Of a DNA stretch of 39,495 nucleotides, positions 1-7,484 are shown piece after piece. Source of the stretch: Leuconostoc falkenbergense (GTDB taxonomy: Bacteria > Bacillota > Bacilli > Lactobacillales > Lactobacillaceae); contig NZ_BMBS01000018.1 in assembly GCF_014634805.1 (NCBI RefSeq), forward strand, positions 1 to 39,495, given 5' to 3'. A program made the position numbers and the translations under genes. The notes under the pieces are model-generated. The model was not told where the DNA came from and made no database searches. It worked only from the letters and a program-made list of their open reading frames with translations. Each line of letters begins with the position of its first letter. Position 1 is the stretch's first letter.

Positions 1-3
1 GGG

Positions 4-32
4 AACGTTTTAAAATAGTAATTTAAAACGTT
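4..32. repeat. AT-rich 11-bp perfect inverted repeat
   Basis: AACGTTTTAAA and its exact reverse complement flank a 7-nt loop (positions 4-14 and 22-32). On the plus strand it is followed by TATTTG, so it could be a weak terminator for a plus-strand gene left of the window. It could also be an operator. There is no real U-tract on the minus strand. Confidence 0.5.
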
Positions 33-85
33 TATTTGTCGTTCAACCAAATTATTATTCTACATTTAGTTGTTTTTCTTGACTT

Positions 86-298
86 TTAACATAGTTTGTC
101 TTTCTTAGTACCAAACCGGCTTTCTGCATCTGAAAGCGGTATCATTTCTTTTACAAAATATATCTTACCACGGTTAGTTTGTTCATGCAACCAACTATGA
201 TATATTTTTAATCCAAAACGGCACATTCTTGACATTTTGGTGCGCGGCTTCTCAACACTAACATATAAATAATGCACCCACTCATAATAAATACCCAT
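86..298 (-). CDS. Possible small basic protein, unrecognised
   Basis: An open frame of up to 70 codons overlaps the 3' end of the upstream membrane-protein gene in another frame. A more economical start would be the internal ATG at about 235, giving about 49 residues. The product is basic and aromatic-rich with no motif I recognise. No clear SD precedes either start. It could be a remnant of a longer gene or a chance frame. It is listed because nothing else explains the stretch between 86 and 207. Confidence 0.2.
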   Translation of the reverse strand: MGIYYEWVHYLYVSVEKPRTKMSRMCRFGLKIYHSWLHEQTNRGKIYFVKEMIPLSDAESRFGTKKDKLC

Positions 299-861
299 AT
301 TAATGGCACAAAAACAGTTTCAAAACTAATGATATGAACCGCTAAAAGGCTCAATAACATCGAGATATCATTCCAAACATAACAAGATAAACTCTCTGAA
401 TACGGTGCCTGTTTAATTTTCTGAATCGTCGGAATAATTGCCAAGGCTTCAACAATCGCCAATATAAACAATAGCTCTCCCTGCGTCAGCCCATGACCCA
501 AGGTCAACAAAAGTGGCACTATAACTGCACCTAACATGGCCACAATAAATCGTCGATTAATTGGTTGTTCTTTGGCGTATTTGAGTCCAATAATGCCAAA
601 GTAGGAAAAAAAGATAACGCTCAAAACCATTGATGTTGCGCCAAAACCGCCACGATTAGCCAAAATAATCACAGACTCAATTAACGAAATTAATGCCCAA
701 ATCATAAAAGTCGCAAAATTTGGTTGGAATTGTCCACGTTTTAACGCACGAAGTGCTGGCACATTTCGATAAAATACTGCTAACATTGCTAGTCCACCCA
801 ACCACGTCTGTATATGTAACATTAATCTGCCCCACTTTCTCATCATGACAGTTGCTATCAT
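208..861 (-). CDS. Polytopic membrane protein of unknown function
   Basis: About 217 residues with roughly seven hydrophobic segments. Two halves share a theme: a Pro-containing loop (around residues 30-45, then again around 140-160, with P-T-I-x-K) followed by an aromatic/Trp-containing helix. This is reminiscent of PQ-loop/SemiSWEET-like membrane proteins, but the match is by pattern only and I do not assign a substrate. An upstream extended -10 (TGTTATGAT, 885-893) would give a short leader. The first ATG at 861 lacks an SD. The ATG at 822 has a GTGGGG run about 7 nt upstream and may be the true start, which would give 204 residues. The gene is alone, codirectional with the lysine permease, and separated from it on that side by promoter-like sequence. 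Confidence 0.7.
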   Translation of the reverse strand: MIATVMMRKWGRLMLHIQTWLGGLAMLAVFYRNVPALRALKRGQFQPNFATFMIWALISLIESVIILANRGGFGATSMVLSVIFFSYFGIIGLKYAKEQPINRRFIVAMLGAVIVPLLLTLGHGLTQGELLFILAIVEALAIIPTIQKIKQAPYSESLSCYVWNDISMLLSLLAVHIISFETVFVPLIWVFIMSGCIIYMLVLRSRAPKCQECAVLD

Positions 862-884
862 AATGATTCATTACTTTGCTATTT

Positions 885-893
885 ATCATAACA
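885..893 (-). promoter_or_regulatory. Candidate extended -10 promoter
   Basis: TGTTATGAT on the minus strand is a TGn-TATGAT extended -10 element, about 24 nt upstream of the ATG at 861. No good -35 is visible. Confidence 0.35.
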
Positions 894-963
894 AATATTC
901 GTTAATAGGGGCTAAAGTTCATATTTTATTCACATAAATTGCTCTTTAAATGAATTTATTGCA

Positions 964-994
964 TAAAAAAGCTGGATGCTCGTTGGCATTCAGC
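964..994 (-). terminator. Rho-independent terminator of the lysine permease
   Basis: On the minus strand GCTGAATGC and GCATCCAGC form a 9-bp stem with one A/C mismatch around CAACGA, followed by TTTTTT. It lies 13 nt after the permease stop codon. Confidence 0.85.
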
Positions 995-1006
995 GATAAG
1001 TGCTAT

Positions 1007-2449
1007 TTACTTTTTAGGTTGTGACAAGTCAACCTCTTCTAACTTAATCACTTTTGTTTTATGGGAAATTTTGTACCAAATATATAAAATTGCAAATAAT
1101 GGTACAGACAAGTATGTTATTGCGATTTTTTCCCAATTCAAGTTAGTAAAACTTTCTGGATCTTGTCCAATAATTACCCCAATTGAGATAACCAATGCAA
1201 ATAGTGGCCCAAATGGGAACCACTTTGCCCGATACTTCAAATCCGACAAGCTTTTACCCTGTGCAACATACGCGCGGCGGAAGCGATAATGTGAAATCGC
1301 AATTCCAACCCAAGCAATAAACCCAGTCAATCCAGAGGCATTAACGAGCCAAGTATAAGCGACCGAACCACCTTTAGTATTAGAAATAAACGCTAACAAA
1401 CCAATTGCCGTCGTCAAAACCAATGCTGCCACAGGTACACCGCGTTTGGACACTTTACCAAAAATCTTAGGGGCTTCACCCTTACGCGCCATGGCAAACA
1501 ACATACGTGATGATGCATAAGATCCAGAATTCGCTGATGATACAATTGATGTCAAAATAACAGCATTCATCAAACTGGCTGCAAAAGCGATACCCGCATT
1601 TTTAAAGACAATCGTAAATGGTGATACAGCAATATTTTCAGTTGATGAACTTAACAAACGTGGATCTTGGTAGTAAACCAAAGCCGAAATCACAAAAATT
1701 GCTAAAATATAAAACAACAAAATTCGCCAAAAGACTTGATTGATAGCCTTGGGCACTGATTTGTCAGGGTCTTGTGCTTCTCCAGCAGTAATACCAATTA
1801 GCTCAGTCCCTTGGAAAGAAAATCCTGCCACGACAAAGACTGACAAAATGGCTTGTGGTCCGCCAACGAAGCCATGGTTGCCAACTGATAAGTTTTTCAT
1901 GACATTGACGTCAGAATGAATAACGCCAAAGATTGTTGCCACGCCAACCACCAAAAAGACGATGATTGTAATCACTTTAATCATTGACAACCAAAATTCA
2001 GCTTCACCAAAAGCTCCAACGGAGAACAAATTAATCAAAAAGATGAATGCCAAAGCAACGGCTGAAAAAATCCAACCCGGTGTATTTGGCCACCAAAACT
2101 TGGCAACTAATCCAACAGCCACAATATCAACCGCCAGCGTGATCGCCCAATTGAACCAATAATTCCAGCCCATCGCAAATCCTAATGCGGGATCAACATA
2201 TTTACCTGCATAATCTGAAAATGAACCAGAAGTTGGTGCATAAGTCGCCATTTCTCCTAAACTGGTCATCAAAAAATAAACCATCACGCCAATCGCTAAA
2301 TAAGCGACAATAGCGCCCATTGGACCAGCCTGCGCCACTGTGGCACCCGAAGCAACAAACAACCCCGTACCAATTGATCCACCTAACGCAATCATCGACA
2401 CATGACGTGTTTTTAGATTTCGTTTAACTTGCCCACTATCCTCAGACAT
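1007..2449 (-). CDS. lysP: Lysine-specific permease (APC superfamily, AAT family)
   Basis: A 480-residue, 12-TM amino acid/proton symporter of the cytoplasmic membrane. The N-terminus carries the AAT signature (I-A-L-G-G-S-I-G-T-G-L-F, about residues 20-32) and a conserved G-W-N-Y-W-F-N-W motif near residue 115. Substrate assignment to lysine rests on sequence character plus a lysine riboswitch directly upstream. The start is set to the ATG at 2449. An upstream in-frame ATG at 2473 would translate through the SD (GGGAAAAGGAGAA), so it is rejected. The gene is monocistronic, between the riboswitch terminator and its own terminator. Known family role: H+-driven L-lysine import. Another basic amino acid is the main alternative substrate. 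Confidence 0.88.
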   Translation of the reverse strand: MSEDSGQVKRNLKTRHVSMIALGGSIGTGLFVASGATVAQAGPMGAIVAYLAIGVMVYFLMTSLGEMATYAPTSGSFSDYAGKYVDPALGFAMGWNYWFNWAITLAVDIVAVGLVAKFWWPNTPGWIFSAVALAFIFLINLFSVGAFGEAEFWLSMIKVITIIVFLVVGVATIFGVIHSDVNVMKNLSVGNHGFVGGPQAILSVFVVAGFSFQGTELIGITAGEAQDPDKSVPKAINQVFWRILLFYILAIFVISALVYYQDPRLLSSSTENIAVSPFTIVFKNAGIAFAASLMNAVILTSIVSSANSGSYASSRMLFAMARKGEAPKIFGKVSKRGVPVAALVLTTAIGLLAFISNTKGGSVAYTWLVNASGLTGFIAWVGIAISHYRFRRAYVAQGKSLSDLKYRAKWFPFGPLFALVISIGVIIGQDPESFTNLNWEKIAITYLSVPLFAILYIWYKISHKTKVIKLEEVDLSQPKK

Positions 2450-2471
2450 AAAAAATTCTCCTTTTCCCAAC

Positions 2472-2506
2472 AAAAAACCTCTTCCTGCTCACACAGAAAG
2501 AGGTTT
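2472..2506 (-). terminator. Riboswitch-controlled terminator (lysP leader)
   Basis: On the minus strand AACCTCTT pairs with AAGAGGTT around an 18-nt loop, then TTTTTTG. It ends about 23 nt before the permease start, just ahead of the SD. It is placed to be the OFF structure of the upstream L-box. Confidence 0.85.
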
Positions 2507-2531
2507 AAAAAGTCATTTTCTTAATCACTTT

Positions 2532-2689
2532 TCAAAGCGCACCGTATTACTACGACAGTCTAGTAACTGTTAATTACCAGCCCAAACATCATATTGCCAG
2601 ATGACATTTTCGGCAATCGCCCCTTTAACATAACATCAACGTCTTGGCAGACTCAATTATGCGACTCATGTTGATTGCAACCTCTTTGA
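2532..2689 (-). promoter_or_regulatory. Lysine riboswitch (L-box) aptamer
   Basis: On the minus strand the region carries the conserved L-box blocks in order: AGAGGTTGC near the 5' end, AAAGGGGCGATTGCCGAA in the core, TGGCTGG-like TTGGGCTGG, and ACTGTCG. TCAAAG (plus 2684-2689) and CTTTGA (plus 2532-2537) pair to close helix P1. Downstream TTGAAAAGT can pair with ACTTTTTAA as an antiterminator using the P1 3' strand and the foot of the terminator. Known mechanism: lysine stabilises P1 and permits termination. The order and spacing fit transcriptional repression of lysP by lysine. Confidence 0.88.
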
Positions 2690-2701
2690 TATATTAGTAA
2701 A

Positions 2702-2730
2702 AGCATATCACAATCAAACCCGACCGTCAA
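2702..2730 (-). promoter_or_regulatory. Promoter of the L-box/lysP transcript
   Basis: TTGACG (plus 2725-2730), a 17-nt spacer and TATGCT (plus 2702-2707) predict a start near 2695, just upstream of riboswitch helix P1. The -35 lies inside the last codons of the upstream PAP2-like gene. Confidence 0.6.
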
Positions 2731-3388
2731 TTTTTAGGGCATGTTGCCATTGACGAGCTCGCTTGCGATACGTTTGTGCGGTTAATTGCCACCAAAAATA
2801 GCCAAATAATAACGCGCCAAGACCGCTAGATAATAACATGTTATTGATTTGGACCAATGAAATCATCATGAAAATCCAAAATACACCAATCAGCCAATTC
2901 ATCATTATCTGCAATCGCCTTGATTGAAATAAACGTGGCACAATCAATGCTACCACCAAGAATAAGATTTGCGACCACCATACCAACAATAAATTTGGCA
3001 TCATATCACGTAGCTTTAGCCCATTATCCCAAGAGATACCAACTACGATGGCAACAATCAAACACACTAACATCCCCATTGATTGTGAAATAATGAACCA
3101 CCACATCGCGATTTTGTATTGTGCCAGATAAAGAACACCAGCCATCAAAGCGATAAATGGCAGGACTACCCAATAATGCGCAAACAGATGCCCTATTGTT
3201 ATCAAAGCTTGCAGAGAATGTGGCAACATATTTTGAACCACTAAGGTAGCTGCATCATCCCCAAATGTCAACAAAACCGCGTTAAACCTGACGGCAAGGC
3301 AAAACACAGCAAATACTAGACCAAAAATAATAATCAACAATTTTCGTAATTTATCAGGTTGAATTAACACAAATACACTTCCGTTCAC
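2714..3388 (-). CDS. Degenerate PAP2-like integral membrane protein
   Basis: About 224 residues with six predicted TM helices. The order of helices and loops resembles membrane PAP2 phosphatases, including a C-terminal G-A-L-L-F-G-Y-x-W-W segment where PAP2 proteins have the last catalytic helix. The PAP2 catalytic motifs (K-x6-R-P, P-S-G-H, S-R-x5-H-x3-D) are not visible: the equivalent positions hold N, S and hydrophobic residues. It is therefore probably a non-catalytic homologue or another membrane protein with a similar fold. The first start is GTG at 3388 without a good SD. A GTG at 3370 is preceded by GGAAG and could be used instead. No terminator is seen before the lysP promoter. Confidence 0.6.
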   Translation of the reverse strand: MNGSVFVLIQPDKLRKLLIIIFGLVFAVFCLAVRFNAVLLTFGDDAATLVVQNMLPHSLQALITIGHLFAHYWVVLPFIALMAGVLYLAQYKIAMWWFIISQSMGMLVCLIVAIVVGISWDNGLKLRDMMPNLLLVWWSQILFLVVALIVPRLFQSRRLQIMMNWLIGVFWIFMMISLVQINNMLLSSGLGALLFGYFWWQLTAQTYRKRARQWQHALKIDGRV

Positions 3389-3520
3389 CCGCCATGACGC
3401 AGTAAACGCTCTCCCAATTTATTAAAATTCTACAAACACGTTTGCTTATCGTACATAATAATTGTAGCATTGTGTAGAATATAATTATTGAAAAAACAGT
3501 GAAGTGGTAGGAATTTAATC

Positions 3521-4354
3521 TTGGCTTTAACTTTGTCCATTATCATTATGCTATTGGTTGGTGTTCTTGCCGGAGTCCTTGGGGCGCTTTTGGGCCTTGG
3601 TGGTGGCATGATTGTCACGCCAATCTTAGTGATTGGTTTTAATATTCCTATTCACTACGCAATCGGTGCCAGTATTGTCGCTGTGATTGCGACTTCATCT
3701 GGTGCTTCAATCGCATATTTAAAAGACGACATGTTGAATTTGCGTGTCGCTATGTTACTCGAAATTTTTACGACAATTGGTGCGCTGGTCGGCGCAATAT
3801 GTGCAGGCCTTTTCGCCCCAATTTGGTTAAATTTCCTTTTTGGCGTGCTACTAGTTTATCAATCTTACCGGATGTGGCGTAAATTGCACGTACACAACCA
3901 AGCTGATTTGGTCGCACGCGATGACCCACTCGCCAACAAGTTGCAACTCAACACCGCATACTATGACAAAGCACTGAATCAAACCATTGATTATCGTGTG
4001 GAGAATATTCCCGGTGGCGCTGTTGTGATGTTATGGGCTGGCCTCGCTTCTGGTTTATTAGGCATTGGTTCTGGTATGTTCAAAGTGTTTGCCATGGACG
4101 GTATCATGAAAATGCCACTCAAGCCTGCCAGCGCGACCTCTAATTTAATGATGGGTGTCACGGCCGCAGCCAGCGCCCTCGTTTATTTTTTTAATGGCAC
4201 TATTCGAGCCGACATCGCCGTCCCAATTGCTCTAGGTATCGTTTTAGGTGCAACAATTGGGGCAGGCATCATGCCATATGTACCAGCAATACCGACAACT
4301 ATTTATCCCAGTTGTCGGTATTGCTGGTATACAACTCTTGCTCAAAGCATTTAA
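3521..4354 (+). CDS. TauE/SafE-family sulfite/sulfonate exporter, 3' end frameshifted
   Basis: Multi-TM anion exporter of the TauE/SafE family. The N-terminal repeat G-x-L-L-G-L-G-G-G-x-I-x-P-x-L (about residues 20-37) and its second copy G-L-L-G-I-G-S-G-M-F-K-V (about 180-192) are intact. The start is TTG at 3521 with GTAGGAA upstream. From about residue 258 the reading frame goes wrong. The encoded tail is unrelated to the family, whereas the next frame (from about 4293 to a TGA at 4368-4370) encodes a family-like tail beginning R-Q-L-F-I-P-V-V-G-I-A-G. The shift coincides with a perfect 20-bp inverted repeat (4281-4329). The last TM segment is lost unless frameshifting occurs. It is operon-linked to the DUF1634 gene. 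Confidence 0.85.
   Translation: MALTLSIIIMLLVGVLAGVLGALLGLGGGMIVTPILVIGFNIPIHYAIGASIVAVIATSSGASIAYLKDDMLNLRVAMLLEIFTTIGALVGAICAGLFAPIWLNFLFGVLLVYQSYRMWRKLHVHNQADLVARDDPLANKLQLNTAYYDKALNQTIDYRVENIPGGAVVMLWAGLASGLLGIGSGMFKVFAMDGIMKMPLKPASATSNLMMGVTAAASALVYFFNGTIRADIAVPIALGIVLGATIGAGIMPYVPAIPTTIYPSCRYCWYTTLAQSI
4281..4329. repeat. Perfect 20-bp palindromic hairpin inside the TauE gene
   Basis: Left arm 4281-4300 (TACCAGCAATACCGACAACT) is the exact reverse complement of 4310-4329, with a 9-nt loop ATTTATCCC. The right arm encodes conserved family residues (V-V-G-I-A-G in the shifted frame). The left arm is where the reading frame breaks. Confidence 0.95.
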
Positions 4355-4381
4355 TATTACATTATATTGAGGCCCTCACCT

Positions 4382-4744
4382 ATGCCCACTAATCAAGCAG
4401 AAAAAGATTTAGAACGTCAAATTGGCATTGTTTTAAGAATTGGCGTTATGATTGCTGTTGTTGTGATGATTCTTGGTTTTGCTTTCTACCTCATTAATGG
4501 TGCCAAAACCGGTTTCCCCGACAACCAATTTCCGCGTCAACTAGCACAGATTGTACATGGTTCCTATCATTTTCAAGCTGGCGCTCTCATGATGTTAGGA
4601 CTATTTTTACTCATTCTAACGCCTGTTTTACGAATTATCGCTTCCATTTATGCTTTCACCAAAATTAAAGATTGGCGATATGCTGGCATTACCCTCGCAG
4701 TTTTCATTATTTTACTCGTTGCCATGTTCATTGGCCAACACTAA
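4382..4744 (+). CDS. DUF1634 membrane protein, partner of TauE/SafE
   Basis: About 120 residues with three TM helices (about residues 18-40, 60-85 and 98-117). The composition and the F-x-F-Y-L and H-F-Q-A-G-A-L-M-M-L-G-L-F segments are typical of DUF1634 proteins, which are commonly encoded next to TauE/SafE exporters in Firmicutes. The ATG at 4382 is chosen because TGAGG precedes it by 8-9 nt. The in-frame TTG at 4367 has no SD. If the exporter frame were restored, its stop at 4370 would lie 11 nt upstream, as expected for a compact operon. Confidence 0.8.
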   Translation: MPTNQAEKDLERQIGIVLRIGVMIAVVVMILGFAFYLINGAKTGFPDNQFPRQLAQIVHGSYHFQAGALMMLGLFLLILTPVLRIIASIYAFTKIKDWRYAGITLAVFIILLVAMFIGQH

Positions 4745-4756
4745 TCGGAGATCATC

Positions 4757-5956
4757 ATGGCAGAAAATCAAACAAAGTCTCGTACAGATCGTTTTAAGAA
4801 ACCAACCCACAAATTGCGAAATATGATTTTAGCAATCATCGCTGTATTAGCAATCACGGCCGGTGGCTTCGCGTGGTACGCAATTAATAACGCTAAATCA
4901 ACAATTGATAAGGTTTATAAGAGCACAGGCACTAAAAAGGCCCGCAATGTCTCAAGCGTTGTTTCTAGTGGTAAACCATTATCTATTCTATTGTTTGGAA
5001 CTGATACAGGCGAACTTGGTCGTACTTACAAAGGACGTACCGATTCAATGATGTTATTGCTTATCAATCCCAAAACAGAAAAAACGACAATGATTTCAAT
5101 TCCTCGTGACGCAATGGTTGCCATCCCCGGTTATGAAGATACTTTCCCACAAAAAATGAATGCCGCTTATGCCTATGGTTCAACATCAACGGCCATCAAA
5201 ACTGTTGAAGCTTATCTTAATATTCCAGTTGATTTCTATGCGTTAGTAAATATGGCTGGTTTGGAAAAAATGGTCACCCAAGTTGGCGGTATTTCCGTAA
5301 AGTCACTACTTGATTTTACTTATAGCCAAGACACCGCTCACGATTACGGTCCCAACTTATACCGGTTCCACAAAGGTAGTACCGGTTATGAACACTCTGA
5401 TGACAATGGTGTCACATGGTCTGCAACAAAGCATGTTATGACCGGCGATGCAGCACTAGCCTTCTCTCGGATGCGCTATGACGATCCTGAAGGTGATTAT
5501 GGCCGTCAAAAGCGTCAACGTCTCGTTCTTGAAGGTTTGATTAAAAAATCTGCCAATGTTTCAAGCCTCTTGAACAATTCATTTATGACAACGCTTAGTA
5601 AAAATGTCCTCACTGATTTGACATTTGGTGACATGACAACAATCGCAAGTAAATATATTAAAGCCAAGAATAATATTGTGAGTGAACATATTCAAGGCGT
5701 GGGAACAAGCTATCCAGACGCTTCTGGTAATGCCATTTCTTATGAAGTCGTGACACAGAAAGAAAAGCAACGTGTAACTAACCTAGCTCGTAAAGCACTA
5801 GGGTTAAAGGCAGCAACAACTGGTCCGGCCTATGGTGGTGAAGTACCAAGCACACTACAAGCCGTGGCTGCTTCTCTCCGACCTGCAGATGATGAGTCCT
5901 CAAGTAGCACTGAAAGTTCATCTGACACGTCGACAGAGAGTTCTTCTGATCAATAA
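4757..5956 (+). CDS. LytR-CpsA-Psr (LCP) family cell-wall glycopolymer ligase
   Basis: 399 residues: a cytoplasmic basic tail, one TM anchor (about residues 22-44), then an extracellular LCP domain (about 70-300). Visible LCP signatures are L-L-F-G-T-D-T-G with nearby G-R-T-D-S-M (about residues 78-100), S-I-P-R-D (about 115), and R-M-R-Y-D-D-P-E-G-D-Y-G-R-Q-x-R-Q (about 235-252), carrying the Arg/Asp residues that bind the polyprenyl-pyrophosphate substrate. LCP enzymes attach teichoic-acid or capsule polymers to peptidoglycan. The C-terminus is a Ser/Thr-rich low-complexity tail. SD GGAGA precedes the ATG. The gene follows DUF1634 by 12 nt and ends at a strong terminator. Confidence 0.93.
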   Translation: MAENQTKSRTDRFKKPTHKLRNMILAIIAVLAITAGGFAWYAINNAKSTIDKVYKSTGTKKARNVSSVVSSGKPLSILLFGTDTGELGRTYKGRTDSMMLLLINPKTEKTTMISIPRDAMVAIPGYEDTFPQKMNAAYAYGSTSTAIKTVEAYLNIPVDFYALVNMAGLEKMVTQVGGISVKSLLDFTYSQDTAHDYGPNLYRFHKGSTGYEHSDDNGVTWSATKHVMTGDAALAFSRMRYDDPEGDYGRQKRQRLVLEGLIKKSANVSSLLNNSFMTTLSKNVLTDLTFGDMTTIASKYIKAKNNIVSEHIQGVGTSYPDASGNAISYEVVTQKEKQRVTNLARKALGLKAATTGPAYGGEVPSTLQAVAASLRPADDESSSSTESSSDTSTESSSDQ

Positions 5957-5968
5957 TTTTATCATTTT

Positions 5969-6005
5969 AAAACCCCTGAAAAATTAATTTCGGGGGTTTC
6001 TTTTT
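5969..6005. terminator. Bidirectional terminator between LCP gene and APC permease
   Basis: AAACCCCTGAAA pairs with TTTCGGGGGTTT around AATTAA. It is followed by CTTTTT on the plus strand and preceded by A-rich sequence that gives U's on the minus strand. It serves the two convergent genes. Confidence 0.85.
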
Positions 6006-6016
6006 GATTAAAACAC

Positions 6017-7345
6017 TTACTTTTTAAGTTGTCGCTTTGATAGAATCAGATAGACCGGCAAGCCCATCGCGACCACGGCAATTGATATTACAACACCAGA
6101 AAAATCATGCAAAATTTCTGAAATTTCCACGTAAAGTGAACCTGCAATTGCTAGTATTGGGATAAACGGATATAAGGGTGCTGAAAATGCTCTATTAACG
6201 CCAGTCGGATCTTTGTGTCGCAAAATGAGAACCCCGACAAATGCCAAAATATAGAACAAGAAAGTCGTGAACATGGCAATGTCAGTGAGTCGATCAGGAT
6301 TAGTCAACAATAACATTAAGTCGCCCAGCACAATCATAAACCAAATCGCAGCATTAGGTGTTTTGGTCCGCATGTTAATCTTAGAAAACGTTTTTGCAAA
6401 CGGGAATAAGCCATCTCGCGCCATTGCAAATAACACACGTGGAAATGAAACAATTTTACCATTGAGTGTCCCTAGTAATGAAATTAAAACCGCCACACTC
6501 ATCAAACGACCACCAACGACACCAAAGGCACTGGTTGCCATATGAATTGTTGTATTTTGACCCAGCGCAACAATCTTTGATGCCTCTAAGCTTCTGTATG
6601 TCCCATAACTGACCCCGACGTAAGAGATAATGACAATAATCAAACCAAATACAATTGCCTTTGGTAGAACTTTTTGCGGATTTTTAATTTCACCACTAAT
6701 ATTTGCCAAAGTTACCCAGCCGTCGTAAGCAAATAGCGTTGCTAAAATAGCGACCCCAAATCCCCCACTATTAGTGTGTGCTACCGCAGTAACTGTCTGT
6801 CCCAACGCTTCATGCTGTCCAAAAAACATACCAAAAATGATCAACGCAACAATCGGCAACATCTTAAGTGTCGTCGTCAATATCTGAAAGCCAGCACTGA
6901 AACGATTAGGAATTGAGTTGATTATGCCAACAAACGCTAACGCAATAATCGCTGAGGGTATCGCCCACATTTTGGGTAATTGAAACAAGTCAACAAACAA
7001 TATCCCAAAGTAAGCAGAAATAGATCCCATCATAGCCGGTCCATAAAATATGACTTGCATCCACCCTGCTAAATAGCCCCAAACTTTGCCATAAATTTTT
7101 TCAATATAAATGTATAAGCCGCCAGTTTTAGCCATTTGGGAACCAATTTCAGCAACACTCATACCGGAGGCCAGTGTCAAAATACCACCAGCCGCCCATG
7201 CAATTAATGCGGACGTCGTACTACCAGCCGACGCTAATACGCTACCTTGTTTAAAAAAAATCCCTGAACCAATGATTGTGCCAACCACTAAAGCCAGTGA
7301 TGCAGTCAGGCCGAAGCCGCGGTTGAGTTGTGCTTTATTATCCAT
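6017..7345 (-). CDS. APC-family amino acid permease (SteT-like exchanger)
   Basis: 442 residues and 12 TM helices. The N-terminus G-x-V-V-G-T-I-I-G-S-G-I-F (about residues 18-31) is the substrate-binding G-S/A-G motif of the APC superfamily. The K-T-G-G-L-Y-I-Y-I-E segment and the overall similarity to the L-type/LAT subgroup suggest a serine/threonine exchanger like B. subtilis SteT. Substrate specificity is inferred only. SD-like GGGG lies 6-7 nt before the ATG. It is monocistronic and convergent with the LCP gene. Confidence 0.82.
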   Translation of the reverse strand: MDNKAQLNRGFGLTASLALVVGTIIGSGIFFKQGSVLASAGSTTSALIAWAAGGILTLASGMSVAEIGSQMAKTGGLYIYIEKIYGKVWGYLAGWMQVIFYGPAMMGSISAYFGILFVDLFQLPKMWAIPSAIIALAFVGIINSIPNRFSAGFQILTTTLKMLPIVALIIFGMFFGQHEALGQTVTAVAHTNSGGFGVAILATLFAYDGWVTLANISGEIKNPQKVLPKAIVFGLIIVIISYVGVSYGTYRSLEASKIVALGQNTTIHMATSAFGVVGGRLMSVAVLISLLGTLNGKIVSFPRVLFAMARDGLFPFAKTFSKINMRTKTPNAAIWFMIVLGDLMLLLTNPDRLTDIAMFTTFLFYILAFVGVLILRHKDPTGVNRAFSAPLYPFIPILAIAGSLYVEISEILHDFSGVVISIAVVAMGLPVYLILSKRQLKK

Positions 7346-7449
7346 ATCGTCCCCTGATTTTGTTTCTATCTTGCCATTATATACTATTTTAATTTATCAT
7401 ATTTTAACAATTTGTGTCTTTTTTATGCCACTATTACTATGATCGACAC

Positions 7450-7475
7450 TAAAAAAGCAATCTTTTCAGATTGCT
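7450..7475 (-). terminator. trpS terminator
   Basis: On the minus strand AGCAATC pairs with GATTGCT around TGAAAA, followed by TTTTTAG. It begins 10 nt after the trpS stop. Confidence 0.85.
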
Positions 7476-7484
7476 GTGATTTAT

